A DNA stretch of 64,000 nt from Anoplopoma fimbria (GCF_027596085.1 NC_072457.1:1576965-1640964); one strand, 5' to 3'. Counted from the stretch's first letter, positions 36,740-63,555 are shown. Translations and numbers: made by a program. Notes: generated by a model from the letters alone, not told the origin.

Positions 36740-39700
36740 ATGCAGGGTATCAATTACCTGGTGGAGAATAAGCTGCTGGATAGAAGCGCTCAGTCCATCG
36801 CTGAGTTCCTCTACAAGGAGGAGGGACTGAACAAAACAGCCATTGGAGAATTTCTCGGAGAAAGGTGAGGAAGAGGAGGATGATGGATGAAAGAATAGAA
36901 AATAGTTAATGAGCGGAGATGAAGAAATACAGAAAGTGGATACCTTCCTCTGTTCATGTGTCCCCTCATCTGTCCCATAGAGAGGAGCTCCACCTCCAGA
37001 CCCTGAAGGCGTTTGTGGAGCTGCACGAGTTCTCCGACCTCAACCTGGTCCAGGCCCTCAGGTCAGATCCCTCTCATCTTCACTCCTGTCTCATCTACCC
37101 TGACTCTTCGTCATCATCATCATTAACAGAGTTAACAGAAACACTTACATGTAAACCTCCCATCAAAAATCACTCACTTAGAGGGTTAAAGAAAAATACT
37201 ATAAGAGGGAACAAGAGAAATGGTAGATGGCAATATGCAAATACATATAAAGTCACAAGGGTCACTAAACTGAGAACACTTAGGTTCATCTTGTCTATCA
37301 ATTATTAAGGAATACATTTAAGATTTCACAACTTCAACAAAACTACGTAGACAGTGAAGCTTTTATTGAACAGATTTTAAGGTGTGAAATTGTGACCATC
37401 TTTAAATCCATCTGAAATTGACTTTTCGCCCTTATCCCTACGTTTACACGCATCCGTGCATACTCCGATTAACGACCAAAGCTCGTACTATTTTGCTACT
37501 TTGTGTCAAAATAAGGTTTTAAGTTTAGCCCCAAAGCGAACACAGTCTCTCTTTTTTCATTCATTTCTCCAACTTCTTGAAAACGTTGGTGTTGCATTGG
37601 GCTATAGGCGCATATATCTGTATAAACACACATTTCTGCAAACCACAGGATGCTTTGAATGTCGGCGTTTTTTCAACCAAAAGATATGTTTCATATCATC
37701 TTTGAAATTGTGAAACGATGTGGTTTGGTTTAGGCAAAAAAACCCTCCTTGGTTAAAATAAGAAAAGAAAAAAAGATCATGGTGTGTGTTAAAATAAAAA
37801 GGGAACAACAGAACAGAACTGCCAGAACCTCTCCAGCATAAATAAATAACAACTATCTGTATTAGCTGCTCATATGCTTTGTATGTAAAGTTTTGATTTG
37901 CAGAATAACTAGTAACGAAAGCTGTCAAATCAACACACTGAACGCTCTACGTACCGTTCTAGCGTCAGGTTTGCCCTCTCATGACTGTATAAACTATGAC
38001 GGCGGGGAAGAAGGAAGTCATGTGAAGTAGTAGTGAGAAAGTCCAGCGAGGGAGGAGGCCAGGGCAGAACAAACAAACACAGGACTGTCACCCAGGAGGC
38101 CGCTGTTCATGTCACATGTGAAACCAAAACTCCTGACTTATTTCAACTTTTGTCACTTTAGTAACATTACAAACATACTTACTTTAACCCAAACCATGAT
38201 CTTTTACTCCTGAGCTTCACATGACTGGAAAGACGAGGAAGGAGAGTCACTAACCATTGCTGCTATCTAATATAGGATAATGAATTAACACTTCAAATCC
38301 TGTGTTTGTATGCTTGAGAGAAAATGTTAGCATTATCACATTAAGACATGCTAATACTATTTGTCATGCTCGTCAACGCTCACACACACTCTCCAGATGT
38401 GGAGGTGCATCTGCAGTTCAAAAACCTTAATAAATAAACCTGTTCATGTTACAAACAGAGGGTAATGTTACTGTGGTGTTTATGCGACAGACAGTTTCTG
38501 TGGAGTTTCCGTCTGCCCGGTGAAGCCCAGAAGATCGACCGCATGATGGAGGCCTTCGCCACGCGCTACTGTGACTGCAACACTCATGTCTTCCAGTCGA
38601 CTGGTGAGCTTCGCTGAATATAGATCTGTCCACTTCCTCTCTGGGCTGCATTTGTGTGTTTGTGAAAACATGTGTGTTCTTTTTTTCCTGTCCAAGTCTG
38701 TCTCTCTTCACCGATTCTGTATTAATGTAAACTTCATGTCTTCTACATTATGAACATTATGTTGCTGTCTTTAATGCTTTGTGTGTGTGCGTCCTCCTCT
38801 GTAACACCAGACACGTGCTACATCCTGTCCTTTGCCATCATCATGCTCAACACCAGCCTTCACAACCCCAACGTGAAGGACAAGACCACTCTGGAGCGTT
38901 TCATCTCCATGAACAGAGGCATCAACAACGGAGAGGATCTACCTAATGACCTGCTCTCGGTGAGAAACACTGGCCAATGACAGGAATCCATTTTTGTTTT
39001 ACACAACTTGGTGCAAGGTCCACTGTGTTTTATCTTTCAAGTCTGTCTCAAACAAAATCAGGTGCACACATGTCAACCCAGTCGCCAGGAAAAGTGTTGG
39101 CATTGTACATTTCTGCAAACCACGGACACATGAAATGTCGACATTTCTGAACCCAAAAGGTGTTTCATATCATGCTTCTGGAAACACAAAATGACACGTA
39201 GTTATTGTTGTGAAAAGATTGGTTAGTTTTTGACAAAAAAGGAAATTCCAACCAGCCTTTCTTACATAACATTACTTAAAGTTAACCCACCATTTACTTT
39301 TGGTTTCACACAAGAAAGAAACAGGGGTTTTCTGGGTGAAAGTCCTGTGTTTGTTTGACTCATGTGCCAACTGCCCCCCCCTCAATGACGGTCTATATAC
39401 TACGTCACCTGCTCTGACCGTTTGCAAAAATGTCGAGAATCAACGTATCCGTGGTTTGCAGAAATGTGCAACGCCAACATTTTTTCGGCTGAAAATATAC
39501 ATGGAAACAGGGTTTGCATGCAGTAATCATTACTCGTGCTCAAAGCTCTTCCCGAGCGTAGAATACAGCAGAAAAGAAGAAGTGACTACAAAAAGACATG
39601 CCATACGGATTACTCTTTGTAGGAGGTCAGAGCCTGATATGAAAATGAGAAGAAAAACATAAAATTGATCAAAAGATGAATGTTAAACAATGTAATACCC

Positions 39701-42270
39701 TTTGTTACTTTCTCTTCTTGAAAAAATGATTCCACTATCTCACAATCACCACATCATCTGGAACAGAAACTCACAGACTTGACCACATTCAGGTAGTTCT
39801 CAGGCCCAATTTCCACCTTGAGATCAGACACAATGAAAGTCAGTCTGCAGGAGGTGGCTTTAATGAAACATTTGTGGGCTGGTGGTACATTAAAGATGAA
39901 AGAACAACTCATTCAATGTTACTCATACCTGAAACACACACTTGTGTTTGTGCATCAGTGTCTCAATTTGAGTGAATGGAACAATATGTAAATGATGACT
40001 GCTGTATTTTAGCTGGCAATTTGTACCCCCATTGTTTGGACCTGTTTAGATTTCTGCATCTTATTTCCGCTTTGATTTCCCTTTGATTGGTGTTCAGGCT
40101 TTAGCTCGCAATTCGTGTTCAGCAGATGGTACAAGACATTCAATTTGTAACTATTAATCTTACCTATTTCTTCTCAGAAACTGTACGAGAGCATTCGCAA
40201 CGAGCCTTTCAAAATCCCAGAGGATGATGGGAATGATCTGACTCACACCTTCTTCAACCCTGACAGAGAAGGCTGGCTCCTCAAACTTGGTAAAATACAT
40301 CTTCAAAGTAGTCTGTCTGCATGAGTAATTATGAATAATTAGGTTTGTTTTAACACAGCTTATCACAAAATATTTAAACCACAACAAGAGGGCATTTAAG
40401 TGTTACTGTGATACATTATATCTAACTAAGCTGCAACAAAACATTAAAAACAGGAAAGTGAAGAGGACGCAGTCAGAAAATGACCCAACAATGTAGAATA
40501 CCTTCATGTGTTTGCAAGAAAACCACTGGTGTTGCACAAGTTTGACTTCAAACAGATGACGTCAATAATGCGTCTTTTGGTCAGCTTGTTGTAAAGTTAC
40601 ACAAACTTCTATCAGTTGCTACTGACAACTGACAGCACAGCAAATAAGGTGTTTATTTTGTGCTTTTTTCTCTGTATTTCAGGAGGTCGGGTTAAGACGT
40701 GGAAGAGGCGATGGTTCATCCTGACTGACAACTGCCTCTACTACTTTGAGTTCACCACTGTAAGCCTCCCACACTGCTCACTTTCAGCCACTTTGACATG
40801 CAGTTTATCTGAAAGTCCTTCCGACAGACTGTCCTTAATCTCTTCTACTCCACCCCCTCTTTCATACACAATTGTTGTCTTTTTTAGGGGGGAGGGGGGC
40901 AGAGGATCTTTAGGGGGAGATAGCAGGTTAACAACAGATGCCACATAGATGTAGTATACATCATCTGAAAGCTGGGAACCTGCATCTGAGATGCAGCTCA
41001 ACAATGTGTGTCAAGTTGTTGTCGTCATAAATCATGATTTAAACATCCATTTAAACATTTTAATAAGTTGTGAATGTATAAAAGAACTTAAAACATCATG
41101 ATGGAAGTATATCATGGCCATCCCCTTTTATGTCTCTTAAGATGTTGCAGCAATTTTGGGTTGATACCATTTCTTACAGATTTGGTGCTAAATTTAATAA
41201 TTTGAGTTGATCGAAATGATCAAAAATTCCCCCAAAATACAACATTTTGACCTTGAGGAAGGCAGTGATTTGGTATCTACAACTTTTGACATTTCAAGAT
41301 TTAAGGCAAAGCCAAATTACAAGTGACTTTTTTCATCTTAAAAGTTGACCAGCATATCTCAGATTCATCCATATTTCTTTATCAGTGTAGAGTTTGTTAT
41401 GGCCGTTACTATCAAAATGAGCCGACTCTCCAAATCTTCTTTTTGTGACACCAAATACATTTTACTCTCCTTCATGCCCTGCTGATGGATACATCACCTG
41501 ACTCACTCCGTCTCTTTTTAATCTCTCTGCAGGATAAAGAGCCCCGAGGCATCATCCCTCTAGAGAACCTCTGTGTGAGGGAAGTGCCATATCCTCGCAA
41601 ACCGGTACGATACCGTCAGCTGTGTTTACACTCTAAATTAGGTCAATAGATTTTGGATTTATAGATTAATCTTTGCATATATATCTGGTGTCGTCTAGTA
41701 CTGTCTGGAGCTGTACAACCCCAACAGTCGAGGGCAGAAGATCAAAGCGTGTAAAACAGAGACAGACGGTAGAGTGGTGGAGGGGAAGCACCAGTCCTAC
41801 ACCATCTGTGCTGCCAGCGCAGAGGAGAGGGACTCCTGGATCGAGGCCATCAGGTCAGAACACACACACATTATATAGATATAGATACAACCAGACACAA
41901 CCAGTAACAATGCATGCAAGCGTCCCCATAGTCCTGTTTGTTTGTATTACTATACTATTAAGTAGGTCCTAAACATTTTTACAACTAACCTTTAAAAGTA
42001 ACTCTCCACTAAATCAACCTACATTTTCTTTTTGTTGTGAGGCAAAACGTCCTCACAATGCGGAAGTGTCCTCACTAGAATGGTTTTCATCTGGTCCTCA
42101 AGAAGATAGCAATACAAACACACACACATACATACTAACAAAGCTGCCTTGGCCTCTCTATAATGACGCTCTTCTTTACTTCAAACAGAGCGAGTATCAC
42201 CAAGGATCCGTTCTACGACTTGGTCTCGGTCCGTAAGAAGAAGGTGATAAACCAAGCTCCTCAGGACTGA
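31466..42270 (+). CDS. cyth4: Cytohesin-4, Arf guanine nucleotide exchange factor
   Basis: 397 aa from thirteen phase-consistent exons: 31466-31484, 33818-33900, 34021-34085, 34896-34962, 36746-36864, 36981-37061, 38491-38603, 38811-38959, 40178-40289, 40683-40759, 41533-41604, 41699-41853 and 42189-42270. The order is an N-terminal coiled coil (about 10-60), a Sec7 domain (about 75-258), a PH domain (about 259-378) and a basic tail (SVRKKK). Sec7 carries [18 protein letters not shown] with the catalytic Glu at residue 156. The PH domain reads [14 protein letters not shown], the two-glycine form known to prefer PI(3,4,5)P3. Cytohesins load GTP on Arf at the plasma membrane downstream of PI3K and act in integrin adhesion. 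Position next to rac2 matches human RAC2-CYTH4 and favours cyth4 over cyth1-3. The 19-nt first exon is inferred from a good donor and matching phase. AATAAA lies at 42897. Confidence 0.93.
31485..33817. other. cyth4: cyth4 intron 1
   Basis: AT-rich, 2.3 kb, with no supportable exon. The 147-residue minus frame at 32444-32887 is low-complexity and has no family resemblance. Confidence 0.55.
35595..35725 (+). repeat. 'ataagataagataa' SINE-like fish repeat
   Basis: 'gataagataagaaaagataag' followed by 'tattagtccccacagcaggg' and 'gcaggattacagcagcagag', a common fish dispersed repeat. It lies in cyth4 intron 4. Confidence 0.55.
35925..36147 (+). mobile_element. LINE 3' tail with (ATT)n
   Basis: 'gtgaagcactttgtaactgtg' and 'aggtgctttacaaatgaagtg' run into (ATT)n at 36110-36147. 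This is the typical 3' end of fish L2/Rex1-type LINEs. Only the tail is clear. Confidence 0.55.
36430..36509. repeat. (GT)n microsatellite, cyth4 intron 4
   Basis: About 39 GT units. It lies upstream of the second GT tract at 36649-36735 in the same intron. Confidence 0.95.
36649..36735. repeat. (TG)n tract beside the cyth4 exon 5 acceptor
   Basis: A nearly pure TG tract ends about ten bases before the acceptor 'tttgcatgcag' of exon 5 (36746). It occupies the place of a normal polypyrimidine tract. Confidence 0.95.
37565..38210. repeat. Dispersed repeat copies in cyth4 intron 6
   Basis: The left part ('cacatttctgcaaaccac', 'gtcggcgtttttt', 'gtttcatatcat') matches 39090-39180. The right part ('aacaaacacaggactgtcac', 'gaccgctgttc'-like, 'gtgaaaccaaaac') matches 14845-15010. 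Together they look like the two halves of one element of the 39075-39495 family. Confidence 0.5.
39075..39495. mobile_element. MITE with ~55-bp inverted ends, cyth4 intron 8
   Basis: The left arm (about 39093-39148) contains ACATTTCTGCAAACCACGGA. The reverse complement of the right arm (39424-39480) contains exactly the same 20 bases with further matching flanks, roughly 85 percent over 55 bp. The interior includes the reversed 'gtcctgtgtttgttt' of the family at 14845. No transposase frame is present. Confidence 0.65.
42030..42120 (+). repeat. 'gtcctcacaatg' repeat fragment, cyth4 intron 12
   Basis: 'gtgaggcaaaacgtcctcac' and 'gtcctcactagaatgg' resemble the 'gtgaggacc' family at 25215-25400. 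Short and diverged. Confidence 0.4.
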
Positions 42271-42896
42271 GCGGTCCGTCGCCCCCTATGGACATTTATA
42301 ATACTGCACCACAGTGGTGCTTAAGTTGTATTTAACAACCCACAACACAAACTGAGCAAGGACACTGGAGGCTTGACACTGATGGAGGTCATCTAGGCTA
42401 AAAGAGAGACTTCTCTTTCCACTTCTCTTTTTACAAGCTGAGCTAAACAGTGTCAAAGGTGAAACATTGACTCATTTCTGTTGCTCACTCTGTCAGCGCA
42501 ACAAGCCACAAGACTTTGTCGATATATCCTCTGCGAAGTTGATATCTGCCTGCTCCACAAGATTTTGTTTCCAGGTTCAGGAAGATAAATTAAGCATTTG
42601 TGACGTCCCAGTAGATCTACTGTACGCTACAAAAAGAGAAGATGTTACTTAGCTTCCTATCAGTTTTCATAAAGGTAAAAGGCGTGAAAATAGAGCTCTA
42701 CATGATACGCTTCTGTTCCGGTTAGGTGTCATTTGAGGGCGGTTGCTCATGCTTCATTTTGTAAATACAGAAACATTTTATCATGTTAAATCATTCTTTT
42801 GATTTTATTGCACTGTGTACGCTGTACTTTATGTGACAGAAACTTTTTAGTTCTACCTTATGTTGTGTGAGTTTGTTATGTTCTCTTGAATTATTT

Positions 42897-42902
42897 AATA
42901 AA
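42897..42902 (+). terminator. cyth4: cyth4 poly(A) signal AATAAA
   Basis: AATAAA about 630 nt after the cyth4 stop codon, followed by a T/G-rich stretch (tgcttgttgac, 'cttgtttttggttt'). This is the first canonical signal downstream of the stop. Confidence 0.65.
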
Positions 42903-43026
42903 AAGTATTCTACTGCTTGTTGACATCTGAGACTGGATCTTGTTTTTGGTTTAAGGCACACATTGACAGCTGTGTTTCTGGTTGAACGCTTTCTGAAACC
43001 ATCCGACCACACCTTGCTTTCTTATA

Positions 43027-43027
<1 letters not shown>

Positions 43028-43104
<77 letters not shown>

Positions 43105-43110
43105 CGTGCG
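43028..43110. repeat. (GT)n / CGTG microsatellite
   Basis: GT units followed by three CGTG units in the cyth4-fam83f spacer. Confidence 0.95.
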
Positions 43111-43279
43111 TGTTTATATGCACAAGTGCTCCGTTAAGGCTGAAACACCTAAACCACCTTTGTGGTTCAGAACCATCATTTTATAATTTTTAAAGGATTG
43201 AAAAGCTTCACCTGGCTTTAAACATATTGTTATTGATGTTGTACTGAAAAGATGTGATGGTTTAAACATGAATATGATT

Positions 43280-43282
<3 letters not shown>

Positions 43283-43331
<49 letters not shown>
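43283..43331. repeat. (AT)n microsatellite
   Basis: A pure run of about 24 AT units, capable of self-pairing. Confidence 0.95.
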
Positions 43332-43335
<4 letters not shown>

Positions 43336-44201
43336 CCAGTGTTGAGTTAGACATCTATTTACCAAAAAAACGAGGAGACAAAAAATACAAACTTTGAAAA
43401 AACCTGTCTCGAACAATTAAAACTTCTATGATCTATTTATTGTAAACTTCATGGATTAATTTTCACTTCTTTGCATTCTTCAACTACAGTATCTGTTCTA
43501 CTTTAGGGTGAACATTAAGATGCATGTCTCACAGGAAATAAGATATCTTTAATGCATGCTGTGTGTCACTAAAACGAGTCTTAAAACTAGTGAACGCCTC
43601 TTCCTGCTGCAGCTCTGACTTCCTGTTTCAGTGTTGCACCACATCCCACTCGCACCCTCCACCGACCCTCCGTCATCTTCCCCTCAACTTAACCCTCAGT
43701 TCCCATCAGGTCTGTGGTTCCTCTATGACAGCTAAGCTGTGAGCAAACAACCAGAAAAGAGAAGCAGGAGAGGCAGCTAGCGGTAGGTTTGTGCGGTGCA
43801 ATGATCAGTTTTCCATCTTAAATGTTGTAGTACTACTGAGTCTCATCACCAGGTGGAGCCATCATGTTTGAAATGACATGAATAAACAGTTCAATTTCAA
43901 TGAAAATACATTTTCAGTCACAGAAATGTAACTTGAAAATGATTTGGATCTTTTTCAGACTAGAATTTAAGGACAATCTTTACATCATGGCACATTTAAA
44001 TCTGTTCTTTATCTGAAACCATTTATTGAACACACTGTAGAAGAGATCCCACAACTTAAAAGTGTGGCTAAAGGACATTGAAATAAACACTATGCATTAT
44101 TATTTCACAGATAAATGTTAACAAAGAATGTAGAACAGTATTGCACATATAATAAAGGCCCACAGCACCTCATCACCACAGGGGTGACACAGGTATACAA
44201 C

Positions 44202-44207
44202 TTTATT
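44202..44207 (-). terminator. fam83f: Candidate fam83f poly(A) signal
   Basis: TTTATT on the plus strand is AATAAA on the fam83f strand, about 425 nt after the stop of the CAAX exon. Position is plausible; usage is inferred. Confidence 0.45.
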
Positions 44208-44631
44208 TTAGTTTGGTTTTAATTGGTGGGAAAGTCAAATGGAGAAATTAAGAAATCATTGCCAGACAATGTCCTGCTTTAGCTTTCTCAGAGAGGGTCT
44301 AACCCATATTTGCTAAATGCCCAGAAATAAAAAACAAGTATGACCAACTTTACATTAAGCAAGCACTCGATCATCAGTCATTAAACCTCTCTGCAACCTA
44401 CACCAGGTCATTGAGTATCCCAAAGCTTTTTGATTATTGACTTCCATTTTAAATCTTGCACAAAACATGAAAACTGCAGGAATCAGTGCAGCAAGAATGG
44501 ACATTCATGTGGTCTTCCTGTAAGACGCTGGACAAAGTACGTACAATATTGCACAGTCAAAGGTGAGTGTTAACGTAGAGGAAGTCTTTTTGTAATCCCC
44601 TTTAGGAATGTAGTCCGCTCAGTGGTTCGCC

Positions 44632-54001
<9,370 letters not shown>

Positions 54002-54464
54002 TTAACCCACAGCTCCTGGAGAGGCAGAGGTCTGCTTGTGCGTAAAGGCAGGTAGAGCTGGGGACGTTTGCTCACCTGGAGGAGGGGAAAACCAGTGGTG
54101 CCTTCAAGAGCAAGAGGAATAACTAGTACTAGAATTAAAAAAAGCAGCACAAAGCGCCTTGATTCAGTGAACAGCACAGTGTTCTGGTGTTGTTTGACAT
54201 CTGTACCTCACCATTAACATATCAAATAGAATTCATATTTTTAAAAAAAACTAAAAACTGGCATCTTGGGAGTTTACAAGCGGAATGGCCGACTTACAGA
54301 TGGAACTTGAATGCACCCTGCAATTACAAAAATCACCCCTAGTAATAAACTGAGCAAACATACATAGGCCAGCCCAGATAGTCAGTGATAAGCCTGAACA
54401 GAACAAATGATAAAGGGACGACATGATGAATTATATTTCAGTTATTGTGTTTTTTCACTGCTTT

Positions 54465-54655
54465 ATTTTATTATTTTATTATTTTGATTTGCTACATTTT
54501 TTTTTATTTGTTATTTTGATTTACTACATTTTTTAAATTTAATTTAATTTATTATTTTGATTTACTACTTTTTTTAAATTTAATTTAATTTATTATTTTG
54601 ATTTACTACATTTTTTTTAATTTTTTTAAATGTATTATTTTATTTTATTTTTATA
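54465..54655. repeat. AT-rich tandem repeat ('ttattttgatttactacattt')
   Basis: Four copies of 'tattttgatttactacatttt' (the first with 'tttgctac') are separated by T-rich and 'aatttaatttaatt' spacers, period about 50 bp. It lies upstream of fam83f. Confidence 0.75.
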
Positions 54656-54689
54656 GTATGAAAATTAACTGAACTGGAGGAGGAGGAGA

Positions 54690-54845
54690 CATTACATTAT
54701 TACATTACAGTCATTTAGCAGACGCTTTTATCCAAAGCGACTTACAGGAAGTGTATTCAACATAGGTATTCAAGAGAACTACTAGTCACCAGAAGTCATA
54801 AGTGCATCTCCTTTCTTAAACAAGCATCTAAAAGCATAAACCAGA
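54690..54845 (-). repeat. 'aagtcgctttggataaaagcg' repeat, right of fam83f exon 1
   Basis: The reverse complement matches 52640-52800 almost base for base, through 'gacttctggtgactagtag' and 'gtcgctttggataaaagcg'. It is about 700 bp upstream of the fam83f start codon. Confidence 0.85.
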
Positions 54846-55394
54846 GACGCTGCTTGTAGTTGTAGTTCATATATAGTGGGTCAGGATTAAACAGATAGTT
54901 TGTGTCTGCAGCTAGATGTGCTTCAACTTGCAGTGACGTTTTGTTTTCCCACTTGGCAGCATAAACAAGTTGGACAACAACTGACATACCATCACTTTTT
55001 AGAATAATATGATATTATTTCCTCTTATAAACACAACAAGCATAAAGGGAGCTACATTATCATTCATTTGGGGTCCTTTTTTGGTCACCTGATACATTTA
55101 AGTCCAATTCTCTCTTTCTTTTAGCTTTTGTTTTTGGTCTCCACCAACTCCTGAGGGTAAAAAACGTCTCTACAGCTGCTGAATGTTCCACTGTGTTCAC
55201 TTGGTGCTAGACAAGTATCGTACAGTTGTGTTTACGGTGCATTAAAACAGCTGTTTGACGCTATGAGAGCGGGAAAGTGAATCAAAACAGACGCATAAAC
55301 AATGAAACTTAAACGCTGTGAAACTATAAAGATCCATAAAGCTGCAGATTCACATTGTCATTTGATATATTATAACAAAATACTGATAATAGCT

Positions 55395-55745
55395 GCTTTA
55401 AAGCATCAAAAGTAAAATAATTCGTCATGAAAAATGGCACCATTTATCATCCAAAAAATAATCAGAACATAACTGAGGCATAAATGTGGATGAACAGCAT
55501 TTTAATGTTGTTGTTTTTATAAAGTGATCAAATGCTTTAATTGTAAAAAACTTATTGTGATAAGTAACAAGAAGCAATGATATTAATGTAGTAGAGTAAA
55601 AAGTACAGTATTCCCTTCTGAGGTGTAGTTGAGTAGAAGTATAAAGTAGCATCAAATGAAAATACTTGAGTACAAGTACTTCTAAACTTTACTTAAGTAA
55701 AGTACTTGAGTGAATGTACTAGGTTACATTCCACAACTGGACACA
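55395..55745 (+). repeat. Dispersed fish repeat, inverted copy of 23640-24060
   Basis: 'gtagagtaaaaagtacagta', 'gagtacaagtacttctaaac' and 'gtacttgagtgaatgtacta' are characteristic words shared with the reverse complement of 23640-24060. Confidence 0.6.
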
Positions 55746-55792
55746 GGAAAGGTGAAAATGTATGAATTTTGTTTTCAAATAGATTTTCAAGT

Positions 55793-55798
55793 TTTATT
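55793..55798 (-). terminator. grap2: Candidate grap2 poly(A) signal
   Basis: AATAAA on the grap2 strand about 160 nt after the stop codon. The next such motif is much further away. Confidence 0.55.
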
Positions 55799-55955
55799 AA
55801 TAACATAACAATTTGAAAATGATGTTTTTGTTTTTCACGTTTTATGCTGCTGGTTTATAGTTCAGGGTTGTGACTGACTGTAAGTGAGGATTAAACGAAG
55901 TATTGGAAACAAAGAAGTTGTTGCAACGTGTTTGTGTTTGTGTCCTCCGCTCCTC

Positions 55956-60761
<4,806 letters not shown>

Positions 60762-61220
60762 GGTGAAGCAGCTGGGAGAAATGTAGAAGAAATAAAATGT
60801 AAAAAGGCTTAAAATGTGTTTTAAATGATAAAAACAGGTCCTCACTACATGTTGAAACACAGGCATTACAGGAAACATGACATCTCAAATACTTTTCATC
60901 AAAAATGACCTCAGTTTAAGCCAGATGTCTTTGCAGTTTGACTGTAATGCATTTTAAAAGGGCTGACGGTGTAATAAATGTTTTATCCACAGGAAAAAGC
61001 ACCACAAAGAAGCTTTAACCTCTCGCTCATTTTTCTTTCATGCACATTAAAAGAAAAAGAATTGACAGATGAAATCAATAAGCTATCACAGAGCTTCACC
61101 TGGACTCATTCAAGGAAAGTGAAATTGGATCCAGAGAGGAAACTCTGTATGACAGCATGCAACAAACAAATACCTCCAATATGCCTCGTTGAAGTGAATG
61201 ATCAACCCGGAGCTACTCAC

Positions 61221-61340
61221 CACAAATGTGTCGGTCCTCCCTGCAAAGCATGAATCCACAAAGAGAAGTGACAAACTCCTGCTGTCTGCTCACAGGAAGC
61301 ACCGTCGGACCACAGCTGCTGGTGAGAAACACTTCCTGTC
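61221..61340 (-). promoter_or_regulatory. grap2: Predicted grap2 noncoding exon and ETS-type promoter motifs
   Basis: On the grap2 strand a consensus donor gtgagt follows an exon-like segment ending ACATTTGTG at 61221, and the first coding exon is preceded by an acceptor-like 'tttctcccag'. Just upstream are ACAGGAAGTG (61330-61339, minus strand) and CACAGGAAGC (61291-61300, plus strand), good ETS-family cores. ETS factors commonly drive TATA-less leukocyte promoters. The whole assignment is inference from motif order. Confidence 0.4.
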
Positions 61341-61389
61341 ACTGCTGACCACTCACACACTCACACACTCACTGTCACTGTCACACTGA

Positions 61390-63555
61390 AACAGACGCAG
61401 GTGCAAAGACACGATGAGATAGAAAGTTTAGAAAGTTACACCTACAAGAACTAATACTGGATGAACTAAAAAGCAACATTTCAGCCTAAAGGAACGGCAT
61501 TATCGGCAGCTGAATCTCTTTTTTTTCACCTGTTAATAACCATCATTTATAAATAGTTAATAGTTATTTTACTAATAACAATGAAATAATCATGTTTACA
61601 AAGATTGCTGAGAGAGTTAACTCCTCGTTAGCCAAACAGGGAATGTGTAAATGATGTAAATTATGGAGCTTTAATAACCAGAAAAACAAAATAGATCTAC
61701 TTGAAATCAATAACCCACCTGACACAGCCCTGCTAGTAATACAGTTTATAGTACGTTTTATAATATGAAAAAAGAAACTATTTTGTTTTATTTTATTTAT
61801 TTTGTTATAATTAATCCTCAGTCTTTCAAATCATGCATCTATTGTTCTCTTTTTTGTTTGTTTTTAAATATTGCTATGTGAAGTACTTTGGGCTGCATGT
61901 TTATTTGAAGGGGTGTCATATAAATAAAGTTGAGTTAAACTTTTAGGTGATATTTTAGTTGTGGTTTCCTGAATGTGGTTGCTTATGTGAAGCTTCTGCA
62001 TGTCGTACCGTTCTGTACATCTGTTTACATGCAGTTAGGTGGGACTTAACACAGCTTTACTTAACCTCTCAAAGTTCATTTAGCTCGTTGGTGTTGAAAC
62101 CTAACGGTCCTGACTGTTGAAGGAGATGTGGAAGCTCTGATAAGAGGGAACTGAAGTGTTTATCTGATCTTTAAAAGTCATCGCTCTACAGGCCTGCAGT
62201 CGGTTGTGAAACAGAAGGAGGCTTCCTTATCTGTGGTAGGATGTTACGTCGAGTTGCAGTGATTATTTTCCCCATGTGGTGGCAGCAGATTGTAGGAAAG
62301 AAATATAATGGACATCAGTTCATCAGAGACACAAACTTATCCTGGTCTCTAATACACAGAGGGCGACATTACACCACATTTATTATAATTTTTTCTACAG
62401 ACTTCAGTCATTTGAGTTTCAATTAAAAACGCTGTTTATTTATTGTCGAGGCAGAAAACAATGTAGCCTAAATTGTTGATTAGAACAAATCTTATTTTTT
62501 TTAATTGTGTGCATTGTTTCTGTGGTAAACACTGGCTCATTTACTGAAGAGGAAGTAACATAAAAAACACAAGGTTACAAAATTCAGAAATACAGAAATC
62601 TGTAGTTGAACATATGAAAATCTAGGTACATTTTTTCAAAAGGGGCCAAAAGACTGCAAGGAACAAATAAAACCAAAAAGATTCCCTAAAAAAAAATCAG
62701 ATTTAGAATAACAATAATCACCTCTTGACTCGACTACTGCAACAGCAACTACGATGCATCCAAAACTCAGTTACCCAGCAGTCCACTCACCAGGGACCTA
62801 CCTTTCTACCTTGTAAAATGCTTTTTGAGTACCTATTTTAAGGCGCTATAAAAAATAAAATATCATATATATATTTTTAATGCTTATATCACACAGGCTT
62901 CAATTGTTTTGGCGGGTGAAAGGGCACCTTTCACAATAAAAGCCCTAGAAATATGCACTGTGTAACTGTTTACCAGAGGGAAGTCATATTCACTCAGAGC
63001 GTTTCACTAAACAGGAAACTAAACAGAGCGTGTATGAATAGTTTTGATGCAAAATATTATTCATGTTCTGCGTGACGCTGTGTGAAGGCCTTTAGTTTTG
63101 CATTTCAACCTTTTAGGGTGCACGGAGAAAACGACATGGATTCTTTTTTCATCTTATTTGTGCAGCAAAAGTTGTGCATTCCTTTTTAAATGTCACCCCT
63201 CCCTCTCTGCCTCTTCATATTCAACGTCAGCCTCAGTCCTGAATGCTCAGATCCCCGAGTGTGTCGTTCAGTCAGGATTTGATCCTGAAATGGGGCTCAG
63301 AAAAATGAAAAGAAAAGCCAAAGCAATCAGCATTCTGGCTGTGAGACGGTTGATGAATGTTCTCCACGTGTAGATGTTTGCCACGGTGACCTCCAGCTGC
63401 TCGTGCATGTTATTAAGCATCAGGAATAAACAAAACTGCTACGGGTGTTATTATTATAAGAGGTATTGTCGTGTGCTGTGTTTGACTGTTTGATGGCCTG
63501 AGTCACATCATGACAGAGCTCATAAAACTCTGTTCAAACAGGAGGAGAGGAGTCG
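61390..63555. other. Intergenic region upstream of grap2
   Basis: No exon seen. A LINE or SINE 3' tail ('gaagtactttgggctgcatg', 'tcatataaataaagttgag') is at about 61870-61935. The rest is AT-rich. Confidence 0.45.

Larger units (their letters stand above)
42920..44200. other. Spacer between the converging cyth4 and fam83f 3' ends
   Basis: Contains a (GT)n tract (43028-43100, followed by CGTG units) and an (AT)n tract (43283-43331). The segment 43600-43800 is less AT-rich and ends 'gaggcagctagcggtaggt', which could pass for an exon with donor, but no frame or partner exon supports it. Confidence 0.5.

Noticed and set aside
43600..43810. Possible extra exon ending 'gcagctagcg' before 'gtaggt'
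   Set aside because: No open frame with family similarity and no partner exon; it lies between two converging 3' ends.
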